From: Forficula auricularia
Lineage: Eukaryota > Arthropoda > Insecta > Dermaptera > Forficulidae
Assembly (NCBI GenBank): GCA_024734495.1
Contig: JALMQS010000069.1
Coordinates: forward strand, 472,961 to 536,960
Direction: 5' to 3'
Length of the DNA: 64,000 bases
A program made the position numbers and the translations under genes. Below, one piece after another: positions 21,041 through 32,191 of the stretch. How positions within the stretch are numbered: the stretch's first letter is position 1; each line of letters starts with the position of its first letter. The notes under the pieces were generated by a model. It did not search any database and was not told the DNA's origin. It worked only from the letters and a program-made list of their open reading frames with translations.

Positions 21041-21525
21041 ATAACCAAACTTTCTTGAGGATATAAATCTCATTTAAATAGTGTTGGTTTATTCCTTTTT
21101 GACAAAAACACATTTTTATCTATTTGCTTATATTTTATTTTATTAGTTACTAGGAACGTTTTCGACATTTTCAAATATATTATCATCAGCCTTGGAACAA
21201 TCTAAAGATGGGAAAAATTCCCTCACATCGAAATTATTAGAGTATGTAACATTATTCTTTTGTTCAACAATTATTTGTGTATAAACCTTCAAGGTTAAAG
21301 ACTCTTTCAAATGAATTTCTGATGTGAGGGAATTTTTTCCCATCTTTAGATTGTTCCAAGGCTGATGATGATATATTTAAAAATGTCGAAACGTTCCTGG
21401 TAATAATCAAAATAAAATAAAGAAAAATAGATGATAAAAATGTGTTTTTTGTCAAAAAAGAATAAAACCAACACCTATTTAAATGAGAATTTGTATCCTC
21501 AAGAAGTTTGGTTATATATAGTTAT
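21041..21525. repeat. Foldback with hammerhead-like cores in both arms
   Basis: Arms of about 190-200 bp (edges ATAACTATATATAACCAAAC and its inverse) flank an 80-bp centre. The right arm carries an intact-looking core (see 21355-21402). The left arm on the - strand has CTGATGA (21183-21189) but GAAAAACG-like sequence with an extra A, so it is probably broken. Confidence 0.7.
21355..21402 (+). ncRNA. Hammerhead ribozyme-like
   Basis: CTGATGA (21362-21368), a weak stem II GATAT/ATGTC, GAAA (21388-21391), then CGTTC. The cleavage triplet would be GTT, which is allowed (NUH). Stem II is AT-rich, so the motif is less convincing than those at 14115 or 31996. Confidence 0.45.
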
Positions 21526-21959
21526 GAAAATATTCTCTTTAACTCTGTGTAAAATATACTATTTAAAATGCGTTTTAGTTTTTTGAAAATTATTATTTTA
21601 TTTTTTTAGAAATTGTCAATCAAGTTGATAATGGGTCCCTCCTTATCATCAATTAGTCATCTTGGATAGGAGTAAAAAAGTAATATTTTTCCAGATATTC
21701 AAACGAAAATATTCTCTTTTAACTCTGTGTAAAATATACTATTTAAAATGCATTTAGTTTTTTGAAAATTAATATTTTATTTTTTCTAGAAATTCTCTCA
21801 AGTTGATAAGGGTCCCCCTTTTTCATACAAATGGATCAAGGAGGTCTCTAGTGTTATTTGATAGTTATATTTTTTCAGACTCTCCACAATATTGACCATC
21901 GAAAAAAATAATTACTCTCATTTTTACTTATAAGAGATAAGACCGTTTGAAAATTTTAT

Positions 21960-22320
21960 AATTTTAATTTTATATTCCCCCCCCCTCACTCCTTAATTTT
22001 TTGTTCGAATTCAACCAAAATCTAATCAGCTCTTAATTTCAATATAAATAACCTACATGTGAAATTTCGTTTTAATATTCACACTAGTTTATGAGCTAGA
22101 GCCTACATAATCTCTAATGTACTAATATACTATTTAGACATTTTGACAAAATAATAAATATCTCGTAAAATATAATTTTTTCGATGTTTATTTATATATG
22201 ACATTTTGTAGATCAAAACGCTTAATTTCGATCAATTTTTTTATCAAAATATTTTGGACTGTTTTTGAGGCCCACCCCTAACGTATCCCCTTTCCAATAA
22301 AAAAGAAAAATCGAAATGGT
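21960..22320 (-). mobile_element. ACTTTACCATAC-type MITE, diverged fragment
   Basis: On the - strand it follows the same block order as 25648-26191 (AAATCTAATCAGCTCTTAAT, TCACACTAGTTTATGAGCTA, ATTTTGACAAAAT). Both ends are missing. Confidence 0.5.
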
Positions 22321-23628
22321 CCTTGTCGCCAAAAGTTCTTGCTGAACATACATAAAACAAATAAATAAATAAATAGTTAGGTATCTTGACTATCTTGGAG
22401 CTATACTGATCCAAACGCAGAAAGAATCATTAAAATTTGTTCATAATCAAAGAAGTTATGCCTGAACAAACATAACAAAAAATGTCCGATACAAATGAAA
22501 AAAAAACCGGGACCAATCGGAAACTATTGAATCCAATGCAAAAAAATCATCAAAATTGGTTCACAATTGGCGAAGATATCAGCTAACATAGACACAAAAA
22601 AAATCAGTCGAATTGAGAACCTCCTCCTTTTTTGAAGCCGGCTAGAAACAACACTTTTTCATGCACGTTTACAATATTTAATAAATTTTAATTTTCCTCA
22701 TTAATATATCAAAGAATAATTGATACGTCAACGAGGATTATTTTGACCGCGCTGATTTTGAAAAAGATATTTTTATCTCGCGAGACTACTGCGGATTACG
22801 CTATTGGAATCTTCTTCTTCTTCATCTTCTTTAGGCTAGGTAGCCTGTTTTCTCCCAAGGAAGAGTTCCGTCCTTCAACTTTCTGCCCAACGTTTCTTCG
22901 GTCTTCCTCTGTTTCTCTTGCCGTCAGGACGGTTTCTCGTGACGATTTTCGGCAGCCTGCTTTCGTCCATACGTTCCACAATGCGCTGCCCATTCTCTTC
23001 TGCGCACCCTGACCCAGTCTACGATGTTCTGAATCCCACATGTTGCTCTAAGGTCTTCGTTTCTCAATTTATCCAACAATGTTTTCCCTTGTATTGCTCT
23101 GATGACCCTCATTTCTGCCTTCTGGAGTAGTTGTTGTGTCACTGTTGTGTCCGCTCTCAGCTTCAATTCCGTATCGTTAAGACAGGTCTCACACACGTCT
23201 TGTAGATTTTGGTTTTACTTTCCACGGACATATGTTTATTCTTCCATATTGCCATTATTAAGGCATCCGGCTATGTACGCGTCCCTTTTAATATTTGGTG
23301 CTTAACTTCTAGATTCAAGTCCCTATTGCTGGATATTTCAACTCCCAGATAATTGAATTTAGGGACTTGCTCAATTAGTGATCCCTGAAGGTTGATATTA
23401 CAGGTCAGATGTTCTCTATTTACTACTAAGCATTTTGTTTTGGATGTTGATATTTGCATATTGAGGGATTCCGCCATGCAATTGAAGGCATCTAAGAGAT
23501 CTTGGAGACTTTCTTCATTCTGCGCTACCAGAACTGCGTCGTCGGCATAACACACTAGTGGTATAGATGTTTCGCCCATTTTGTAGCCCAGCCGAGCTTG
23601 GAATGCCCTCTATAATCCTGTCCATAAC

Positions 23629-23918
23629 CACATTGAATAGTAAATTGAAAGTTTTTGCCGAGAGTAGCAGAATTTTTATATATTGAAGGAGACAATAAAA
23701 GAGTGTGTCTTCTGCTGGAATTATAAATTTTATTTATTAACCTTAACACATGAAAAATGTAAAACTTTCATTCATAAATTAATTCCTGTGAATACATTGT
23801 AATAGACTGATGAAGTAGGGCAAAGCCCTCGAAACTATAGTCTCGTTATAAATAAATAAAATTTATAATTCCAGCAGAAGACACACTCTTTTATTGTCTC
23901 CTTCAACACATTGAATAG
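23629..23918 (-). mobile_element. Penelope-like foldback, copy 2, inside the LINE RT
   Basis: A 266-bp insertion (23641-23906) lies between two copies of CACATTGAATAG (23629-23640 and 23907-23918). Its ends are those of the copies at 13960 and 55918, in opposite orientation. One arm keeps a hammerhead-like core; the other has lost it by deletion. The target site belongs to the LINE coding sequence, so the insertion postdates the LINE. Confidence 0.85.
23797..23850 (+). ncRNA. Type I hammerhead ribozyme-like
   Basis: CTGATGA (23807-23813), stem II AGGGC-AAA-GCCCT, GAAA (23831-23834), TATA loop closed by AC/GT, and GTC (23840-23842). The G to GT change in the 5' side of stem II shortens it by one pair relative to 14115-14168. 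Stem I partner sequences are conserved. Confidence 0.7.
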
Positions 23919-24505
23919 CATAGGGCTAAGGGAATCCCCCTGCCTAACTCCGCGAGAAAGAGCAATAAGATCAGAATCTCCCTGTTTGGATTTTATTTTA
24001 GCAGCGCAGTGGGTATTTATTTCGACTATTAATTTAACCAGTTGGGATGGCACATTCCTTCTAATCAAACAGTCTGCGGAGTATTAAGTCTGGACGAAGA
24101 GAGAAAAAGATGTGATCCACTTAGCTATAATCCAACGTCATTTTGCGCATAGCCCGCTAGACATTCGGATGGATCACCAAGTGAATTTGAAATCTCAGAT
24201 GTTATATATTCGATCACCCAGTCCAGAGCGCTAGCTCTATTAGCATGTATGTTAGATGCCTGCCATTAATTAACTGAAGGTTTTCTACATTTGATTCAAT
24301 CGCGAATCTAACGTAGAATTTTGTCAAATATTGGAGTGAAAATAATATTTGAACTGATATATTTCTAACTTGAAAATTAAAAAGTTATTTAATATCATTA
24401 TTTCAAGTTAGAAATATATAAGTTCAAATATTATTTTCACTCAATATTTGACAAAGATTCCCTACATTAGATTCGCGATTGAATCAAATGTAGAAAACCT
24501 TCAGT

Positions 24506-25400
24506 TTTACAATATTTGACTATATATACCCTGTATGATAATGTAAAAGGATAAGAGAAAATCGTGTGTTCTCACTTTAGCATTTATTCTATTAAAATTC
24601 ACCCCCCCTCTCTCTCTTTTTCTTTGAGAAATTTATCAAAAGCTCTTTTTTTGTGCATATGCTAGTGATTTCTACTTTGAACTGCTGCTGTTGCTGCGGT
24701 CGTTTTTCTATATAAAAAGATTATTATTAGTATTATTTCGTAAAATTTCTTACCGTCGGTAAAGGGGAATAAAAACCTCCCTCCGCAAGGGATGTTTTAG
24801 TGAAATTAACTTTGGTCCTTGAGAGAGAAAAGAAGCGAAGATGCTTATTTGCAAAACGCTATCGTTTTCACGGCATCTCTCTTTTTAATGGATCCTCTCC
24901 ACTCCAGAAGTAGACTAATTTATTTATTTATTTATCGAAGAGAGGTTTCTATATATACCTAATATAACAAGCAAGTAATTTTGATTTTTTGTATTCAGCC
25001 AGCCAGCCAGCCAGCCTCTTTATCTACATTTAGAGAAGATTAAAAGAGAGATCCCTTTCCACTTTAAACTCACCCTTTCTCCCCAAATTGGTTCACTAAA
25101 CCCCCACCCTTTCAAAAACCACCCTCTTTCTATTCACCTTTTTAATGCCTATTTAGAAACTCTCTCCGCCACAAACAACCCTTCTTTTTCTATTCAATCT
25201 ACATTCAATTCATTTATTTATTATTCGTCGTTGTTATTATTAGGAGTGTAATTTGAAAGAGTATTATTATCAATTCAGATACTAATCTGATTATAAAAAA
25301 GTCAAAAATCACGGACGCGTCGCTGGACTATCGACAAAAGAGAAACTTTTTTTGGCATTTTTTCTTTTCGGTGGAATCAATTTTTTTGTTGGAATTATTT
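24506..25400. other. Unassigned sequence with simple repeats
   Basis: Contains CT-rich and CAGC-repeat tracts (about 24995-25016). No frame, RNA gene or dispersed repeat partner was recognised. Confidence 0.4.
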
Positions 25401-25647
25401 TGAAGTGAAACTTTTTGTTACAATAAAGGGGAAATAATTTTTAAAACCCACTAATATTTAATGATAAATAAAATTGATTAAAATTATGAAATTTAAATTA
25501 GTATTTTAAAACCCACAAATAATTCATGACAAATTAAATTTATTAAAATTATGAAATTTAAATTATATATTTCAATAACATCTACATGAGCTACAGAAGT
25601 TTTACTTCCCCCATGAACTAACGTGGATGAGGCTCAGACATATTTTT
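25400..25647 (+). repeat. GAAGTGAAACTT-family repeat, copy 2
   Basis: Matches 3180-3400 and 4620-4760: TTGAAGTGAAACTT, ACAATAAAGGGGAAATAATT, AACCCACTAATATTTAATG, then CTACAGAAGTTT and GTGGATGAGGCTCA. It directly abuts the MITE at 25648. Confidence 0.55.
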
Positions 25648-26191
25648 ACTTTATCATACAGGGTATGATCAAGTATTGTAATCGTGCATGAAAAAAGTGT
25701 TTTTTGCCTTCTTTTTTTCGAAATATCTCACAAACGGCTGAAACTATTTTGATTAAAAAAAATTGATCGAAACCATGGCATTTCGGTCTAGAAATAAGCC
25801 CTAATAAGTGAACATCGAACAAAATTATATTTAATAGATAATAACTGTTTTGTCAAAATGTCTGTTAGTTAGTCTGTGAGTTACCAAATTTAGTGGACGA
25901 GCTATCTCAAATACTAGTGTAAATATCAAAAACCAAATTTCACACTTAGTTTTGATGCATTGAGATTAAGGGCTGATTAGATTTTGGTGTATATCGAAAC
26001 AAAATTAAGGGGGGGGAGGGGCGGTTAACATTTAAAATTATAATATTTTCAAACTAAAAAACAAGAAAAATGAAATATACTATATAATGAACCTAAAATA
26101 TTTTTTTTTCTGGTACCAAAATTAGGGGAGGGGGTCAAATAATTAAAATCTAGGCCCTTGTACCAAAGTAACCAGAAGTGTATGGTAAAGT
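25648..26191 (+). mobile_element. ACTTTACCATAC-type MITE, complete
   Basis: Terminal inverted repeats are ACTTTATCATACAG (25648) and GTATGGTAAAGT (ending 26191). The internal block order is shared with four other copies in the window. Its right flank, CAAGTGGATGGTCACATTAG, is found inverted next to the left end of the copy at 27909, so the two may derive from one duplicated or larger unit. No coding sequence is present. Confidence 0.7.
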
Positions 26192-26883
26192 CAAGTGGAT
26201 GGTCACATTAGAACGTGTCAATTTATTTATTTTTACTTTCACATTTATATTTAAAACAATACTTCCCCATTATATTTTATAGAATATAAATGTGTAAGTA
26301 TTATAATCGCCTCCCAAGGTCCTGTCACTTTGAGAGATTGTGGTCTCCGAGGGAAAATAGTTAATTTCACTTTGTCACTTCTAGAAGAAAGAAATCAATG
26401 CCCTTAATAGTTTGAAATCGGATTAATAAAAAATCCGAATATTGTGGTCCCCAGAGGCCAAAAAGTGACCAAAATTTGGTCGTACCTACCTATATGTACG
26501 TATGTATGTACCCCTTGCGATTCGCAAGTTTAAGAGTTCCGAAATTCTCCAGAACGTTTGGTTAATAATAAACGTGTTCTTGATTGCTTTTTTAAAGATT
26601 TCTATTTTTTAATATTTGATATACAATCAATAAATAATTTTTTCTTTGTAAATATTATATGTCAGAATAATGTTTTTATTTCACCATTAATAGTCTAGCC
26701 AATTTATTTTGACTTTCTCCAAAACTATTTTTTTCAATGAACTTATTACAAATTGGATGTTTTAAAATAATATATATTTTATTTTAAATCTACTTATTTA
26801 AAAGTGATTTTTAAACACAAAAATATCATCATCGCTTTATTTAAATTTAAATTAATTTTTTGTGATTATTTTCTATTATTTAG

Positions 26884-27031
26884 ATGTGATTGTGACGTCA
26901 GAGCAATTGAAGTCTCCTTGATCGTATGAGTTGTGTACTCTGTGACATTCAGTCAAGAAGGGACGCTTCACCATTTGACAAGGCCCTGTTATTTCAGTGC
27001 AATTCACGCCAAATTGTTCCTTTATTATCCG
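26884..27031 (+). ncRNA. Candidate non-coding exon, 148 bp
   Basis: Bounded by TTTTCTATTATTTAG and by CCG/GTAATTG. The block is GC-richer than its surroundings. All three + frames contain stops, so if transcribed it is a UTR or a non-coding RNA exon. The next candidate exon follows after 102 bp. Confidence 0.35.
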
Positions 27032-27133
27032 GTAATTGATATTTATAATATTAACAAATTGATTAGCAATATATAATTGTTTATTTGAGTTGAAATTTTC
27101 GTATATTAATTAATAACTTTTTGATATTTTCAG

Positions 27134-27209
27134 CTCGTGTTCTTTTTGGATCTCTGCAGGGCCATATCATTGCTTGAATAACCTCCCTGAATCAATCAGC
27201 TCTTCAATG
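27134..27209 (+). ncRNA. Candidate non-coding exon, 76 bp
   Basis: Bounded by TTGATATTTTCAG and ATG/GTAAGC, both good splice consensus matches. It could be joined to 26884-27031 through a 102-bp AT-rich intron. Confidence 0.35.
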
Positions 27210-27908
27210 GTAAGCTTTCAATTAATAATTATTAAGTATATGTTTTTCTAATATTTAGACAAATCAGGGTTTCTACTAAAATAAAACAAATTTTCATCTA
27301 TATATGTAAGAGTGTATGTGTGGGTGGATTCATTTATTAGAATTGCTCAGGTTAAATCTCTAACCAATGCAATTGCTTTCTTATTCAATATAATGCCCAT
27401 ATTACTAGATTTAAAAAATTACATTAGAAAATCAAGAGAGTTAGTAGATTTCTAAAATACAAGTGAGATTTTCTAATATTCAATTGAGAATTCTCAAATA
27501 CAACTGGGATATTCTGAAATAAAATTGGAAAAGATTTAGTATAGTTGACATCTCTCTTGATTTTCTTATTTAGTCTAAATACGATTATATATCACGTTAA
27601 AATAATATCTCTGCATGTGTATTATAATAATATTCCCTACCATTTAGTAAATATTAAGTTGGAATGCTAACTGTTAATCTATGGATGCATAATACAATAA
27701 TTATTGGATTGTTATTTCCGTGGCCCAAATCATTTTCGCTGGCGTGGGTTCCGCTACAATCATTTATTAGAGAAAGCAACAATTCCCTACCTATTATTGC
27801 GATATAACTATTTCTAATTTATATAAATAAAAAACAACAATAAAAAAGAAAAGATAATTATTTTATATTAAAAATAAGCTGTCGTGTTCTGATGTGGCCA
27901 TCCACTTG
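27210..27908. other. AT-rich sequence, nothing recognised
   Basis: No gene or dispersed repeat partner was seen. Confidence 0.4.
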
Positions 27909-28830
27909 ACTTTACCATACAACCTGGCCCCTCACATATATTTAATATTTAATAAAATTATTTATAATCATGTAGGGGAGGGGGTTAGTTTTTGCTTTTT
28001 AGACTTCTGGGATCCCACTGATTATGTATACAAAATTTGGTTGAGTTTGGTCAAATGGCCAAGATTTTAATATTTTTGACCATGACCCCCCCCCCATTTT
28101 GGGCGGTTAGTTTTTGTCATTTTTAGACTTCTGGGGGTCCACTGATTATGTATACAAAATTTGGTTGAGTTTGCTCAAACGGCCTAGATTTTTAATTTTT
28201 ACCCCCCCCCCATTTTGGGCTGTTAGTTTTTCCATTTTTAGTCTTCTGGGGTCCCACTGATTATGTGTACAAAATTTGGTTGAGTTTGGTCAAATGGCCT
28301 AGATATTAATTTTTTGACCCAGCACCCCCCCTCCCCCATTTTGGGCGGTTAGTTTTTGCATTTTTAGACTTCTGGGGTCCCACTGATTATGTATACAAAA
28401 TTTGGTTGAGTTTGGTCAAATGGGCTAGATTTTTAATTTTTAACCCCCCTCCACCCCCCTTAATTTTGGGTCGATATGCACCAAAATCTAATCAGCTCTT
28501 AATCTCAATGGACCAAAACTATGTGTGAAATTTGGTTTCGATATTCACACTAGTTTTTGAGCTAGCTCGTCCACAAAATTTGGTAACGCACAGACTAACT
28601 TACAGACCAACAGACATTTTGACAAAAAATTATTATCTCCAAAAATATAATTTTTTCGATGTTCACTTATTAGGGCTTTTTTGTAGAGCGAAATGCCAGG
28701 GTTTCGCTCAATTTTTTTTAATCGAAATAGTTTCAGCCGTTTTTGAGATATTTTGAAAAAAGAAGGAAAAAAACCACTTTTTTCATGCACGATTATAATA
28801 CTTGACCATACCCTCCCTGTATGGGAAAGT
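27909..28830 (-). mobile_element. ACTTTACCATAC-type MITE with internal minisatellite
   Basis: Ends are ACTTTACCATAC (27909) and TGTATGGGAAAGT (ending 28830). The left half holds about four tandem units of 116-126 bp, each with TTAGTTTTTG, ACTTCTGGG, CCACTGATTATGT, ACAAAATTTGGTTGAG and a C-rich tract (unit starts near 27985, 28107, 28223 and 28349). Other copies have one or two units. Unit-number change explains the size difference among copies. Confidence 0.75.
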
Positions 28831-28989
28831 AATAAAAACACATTCTCATATATCCTATGCTAAAAATGCCTAAGAATATTTTTTGATTTTATTCCTATTT
28901 TAATTGAATAAAAACCATTGAAATTATTTATTCCATTTAAAGACGCCATCACTAAAAAGCTAAAGCAAACATCTTCTAAGTTACGCAAT

Positions 28990-29680
28990 ATATATTTCGA
29001 TAACTCATCGAATGGGTGACCATTGGGATGGTCTTTATTTTGGTATTTTCAAATTTTTATGCTTCCCGATGGTTCAAAATAAATAAATAAAAAAGTTTTA
29101 AGTTTCTTTTCTATCTCAATTTTAACCTGTCCGCATAGCGTTGTAAGTTTCCCATTTAAATACCATGAGGGTTATTGGCATTGAACGATCAATTTTTTAT
29201 TCCGGGCAAAGTAATTCTTCAAAAAATTTAAAACTCTGTAGACGTTATCCTTATAATAGAAGCTATCCTTCAGAATTTTTACAGATTTTTAGCTATTATA
29301 ATTTGGAAGTCTATAACTTAATTACGCTAAGATAGAGTAGTATTTTATCTAGCTGTAACTCCAAAATTATAATAAATTAAAAATCTGTAAAAATTCTGAA
29401 GGATAGCTACTATTATAAGGACAAATTCAACAAAATTTTTTGAAACCTTTGCTTTGGTCGGAATAAAAAAATTGATATTTCAATGCCAACAACCCCATGT
29501 TTATGAAATTTAATTGCTGTGTAGAACTAGGTTAAAATTGAGATAGAGACTTGAAACTTGGGAGATATTATTTTTTTTATTTATTTCGAACCATATAAGC
29601 CACTGTTAGCATAAAAATTTGAATATTCCCAAAATAAGTACCACCCTAGAGACCATTTAGATACGGCATCTAGTCTTAGA
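28990..29680. repeat. Large foldback, ~330-bp arms
   Basis: The left arm (to about 29325) and right arm (from about 29350) are inverted copies: AATCTGTAAAAATTCTGAAG at 29380 faces its complement at 29275, and the outer parts match through TTTTAACCT and ATGGTCT. Arms have diverged by many small changes. No coding sequence. Confidence 0.65.
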
Positions 29681-29899
29681 ATTATTTATATCTTTTAATA
29701 CCAAAAGAGACTTTCGAGATTCCGGAGAAAAAATATTGATTGTTTTGTTATTATGAATAAATAATCTGTTTTAAAACAATCTAGAAAACGTTTAAATAAA
29801 AATCCAAACATTTCGGAGAAATTTTAGGCAAAGTTTGATAATCATGTATAAAAAGTGTTTTTTTTTTTAGTTGATTTTGATGAGGTAGTCCGAAATTCA

Positions 29900-30165
29900 A
29901 AAAAGAGAGATAAATGTAAAATATCTTATTATTTAAAAACCGACATTTCTGAGGTTTATTCCCTCCTTCTTCAGGGTTTTGAAAGTTCAATGAAGGAAAT
30001 CCAATGTAAATTCCCCTCTATCTCCAGTTTGCATTGACAGTAACAATATTATATAGTAATTCATTCTTAGCAGAATTGACATTTCAAAACCCTGAAGAAG
30101 TAGTAGAAAAAACCTACGAAATGTCGGATTTGAATAAAAAATATAGTTTAAAGTATCTCTCTTTT
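29900..30165. repeat. Foldback with hammerhead-like cores
   Basis: Outer words AAAAGAGAGATA are inverted. The left arm on the - strand has CTGAAGA (29968-29974) but AGAAATGTC instead of CGAAACGTC. The right arm is described at 30085-30132. The right end abuts a MITE end (ACTTTACCATAC at 30166). Confidence 0.6.
30085..30132 (+). ncRNA. Hammerhead ribozyme-like, right arm
   Basis: CTGAAGA (30092-30098), stem II GTAG/CTAC, GAAA (30118-30121), then TGTC (GTC at 30123-30125). The ACGT of related copies has become ATGT, so the stem III palindrome is lost. Confidence 0.4.
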
Positions 30166-30715
30166 ACTTTACCATACAGGGTAATCGTGCATGAATAAAG
30201 TGTTTTTTCCTTCTTTTTTTCGAAATATCTCAAAAACGGCTGAAACTATTTCGATTAAAAAAAATTGAGCAAAACTATAGCATTTCACTCTACAAAAAAG
30301 CTCAAATAAATAAACATCGAAAAACTTATATTTTTTTGAGATAATAATTGTTTTGTCAAAATGTCTGTTAGTATGTTAGTTAGTTAGTCTGTGTTTTAGC
30401 AAATTTTTGTGGACGAGCTAGCTCAAAAACTAGTTTGAATATCAAAACCAAATTTCACATGTAGTTTTGGTGCATTGAGATTAAGAGCTGATTAGATTTT
30501 GGTGCATATCGACCCAAAATTAAAGGGAGTAGGAGGGGGTTAAAAATTAAAAATCTAGGTCGTTTGGAGTAAACTCAACCAAATTTTGTATACATAATTA
30601 GTGGACCCCCAGAAGTCTAAAAATGCAAAATCTCACCACCCAAAATGGGGGGGGGGGGGGTGGAGGGTCAAAAAATGAAAATCTTAGCCACCTATTTGAA
30701 TTTAGGACTGGTTAA
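30166..30715 (+). mobile_element. ACTTTACCATAC-type MITE, right end indistinct
   Basis: Starts ACTTTACCATACAGGGTAAT, with a small deletion after the terminal repeat, and follows the family block order. 30715-31090 looks like a more diverged second copy (ATTTTGTCAAAATGTCTGTTAG at about 30930). Confidence 0.6.
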
Positions 30716-31647
30716 TCAAAAATACACTCAATTCACTTATAAGTTCGTATCCAAATACTACTTTAATTTTTTTTTGACCGGAATTTTTAAGGTATTTAAA
30801 AAACTAAAGAAACTATTTTGATAAAAAAACAATTGAGCTAATACACGGCGTTTCTTTCTACAATCAAGCCATGTATAGTCAAAATTTAAAAATTTGTATT
30901 TTAGCATATATCAATTATTTTGTCAAAATGTCTGTTAGTCAATGAATGGGTTACCAAATTGGCCTCTAGTTCAAAAACAAATTTTATATTTGAATATTTG
31001 TATTTGCGATTAAGCAGCTGACTATATTTGAAATCTGATCAAAAATTGGAGCTCATTGTCTGATTTGGACCAAATTTTGCACATCTTCTCTATAGACTCT
31101 AGGAAGGGGCGTGTATATGGCAAAGTCATGAGAAGGCCATAACTCACACATTTTATACACTTTTTATAGCTATAGAATTCGGAATGGATGGCTGGCCACT
31201 TGGCCCGTTGCCTACCCTACAGGCGTGCCAGGATTTCAGATTCACTTGTTGATATGCAATAGTTTTTTGGTGCTTTTTTTTCATGCCCTAATTGTATAAA
31301 AAATATTTTAATTAAAAATGGGAAAAATCTACCAGAAACATCACAATAATTTAATATCATAAGATGATTAGATGTGGATATGAGGCTTGAGAATAGATTG
31401 AGCTAGAGGCGTTTGAGATTTTATATTAGGGGGTAGCGATTAGAATTTCATTCTGCCTTTTCGATTATATGTAGTTTCACAAATGTGTAAGAAACTATCT
31501 GTAAACATGACCAGATCTTCTAAAATGTCTTTAAATTATGTGTATATCATACAATTTGGGAAGAGGTGGTTCCTTACACCACTTTTCGACTGAGCTATAT
31601 TTTGAAAATCAACTTTAAATTAATTAATAAATATTAAACTTATTAAT

Positions 31648-32133
31648 TTAATGTAATGGAAGGCAAGCCAGAGGTAGTGAGGAAGAAATTAACACATAAA
31701 ATAAAGTGTAATTTATTGAATCCTTCCTCCTTTCCTTCCAAACCGATCGTTTCGAGGATTTTCCCTCTCAGGGAGCTCAAATGGGTCAATGAATGAAACA
31801 AATACAATGTTTCCTTCTTCTCTCCACAGTAGTGTTCAAAAACTTTCATTTTTAGGCTTTTAGCCATTTAGCTATCTAATTAAGAAAAGAAAGAAAAAAA
31901 ATTGTTTTTCTATGCCTTTGTTAAAAATGAAGAAAGTTTTTGAACACTACTGTGGAGAGAAGAATGAAACATTGTATTTGTTTCATTCATTGACCCTTTG
32001 AAACCCTGAAGAAGGAGGGAAAAATCCTCCGAAACGTCGGTTTGAAAGGAAAGGAGGAAGGATTCCAATAAATTACACCTTATTTATGTGTTAATTTTTC
32101 TTTCCTCACACCTCTGGGCTGCTTCCATTACTT
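31648..32133. repeat. Foldback with hammerhead-like cores in both arms
   Basis: Edges TAATGGAAG and CTTCCATTA are inverted. Arms of about 200 bp share CTCCACAGTAGTGTTCAAA and CATTCATTGACCC. The right arm holds a complete core (31996-32048). In the left arm the - strand reads CTGAGAGGG, then TCCTCGAAACGATCGG, with the CTGANGA box altered. Confidence 0.7.
31996..32048 (+). ncRNA. Hammerhead ribozyme-like, strong stem I and II
   Basis: CTGAAGA (32006-32012), stem II GGAGG/CCTCC, GAAA (32031-32034), CGTC with GTC at 32036-32038. Stem I is long: CCTTTGAAACC before the core pairs with GGTTTGAAAGG after GTC, about ten pairs with one G-G mismatch. Stem III is limited to the ACGT palindrome, which would require pairing between two molecules. 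Confidence 0.7.
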
Positions 32134-32191
32134 TCAATTAAAATTTCTACCAGTCCGTCTCTCTCCAGAGAAAATTTCGTTGCAAAAAAAT

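Larger units (their letters stand above)
20828..21840 (+). repeat. Three diverged repeat units around a foldback
   Basis: The unit GTGAAATATACTATTTAAAAT-like, GTTTTTTGAAAATTA and CAAGTTGATAAGGGTCCC occurs near 20830-20950, 21547-21660 and 21727-21830. The last two are direct neighbours about 180 bp apart. The foldback at 21041-21525 separates the first from the others. Confidence 0.6.
22808..24073 (-). pseudogene. RTE-like LINE, 3' part of ORF2, interrupted
   Basis: Frames on the - strand give RT motifs in order: RGVRQGDSLSPMLFNV (about 23910-23960), VMDRIIEGIPSSAG (about 23590-23625), YADDAVLVA (about 23530-23560), and further on RVRRREWAAHCG (about 22950) with a GRKLKDG-like end. This is the second half of a non-LTR reverse transcriptase and its C-terminus. 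It is broken by a Penelope-like insertion inside the RT domain and by at least one frameshift just before YADD. The 3' end is a GAA-rich microsatellite tail near 22815, as is usual in RTE-type LINEs. 5' truncated. Confidence 0.8.
22680..24505 (+). mobile_element. Right arm of a long foldback element, with nested insertions
   Basis: This is the inverted partner of 19930-20418: ATATATCAAAGAATAATTGA, CTCGCGAGACTACTGCGGAT, then after a LINE insertion GTCTGCGGAGTATTAAGTC, GGATCACCAAGTGAATTTG and GATTCAATCGCGAATCTA. The outermost 24275-24505 is itself a local palindrome. Without the LINE it is about 560 bp. Confidence 0.65.

Noticed and set aside
27985..28440. CRISPR-like repeat array
   Set aside because: Units are 116-126 bp, diverged and without unique spacers; it is a minisatellite inside a MITE in a eukaryotic genome.
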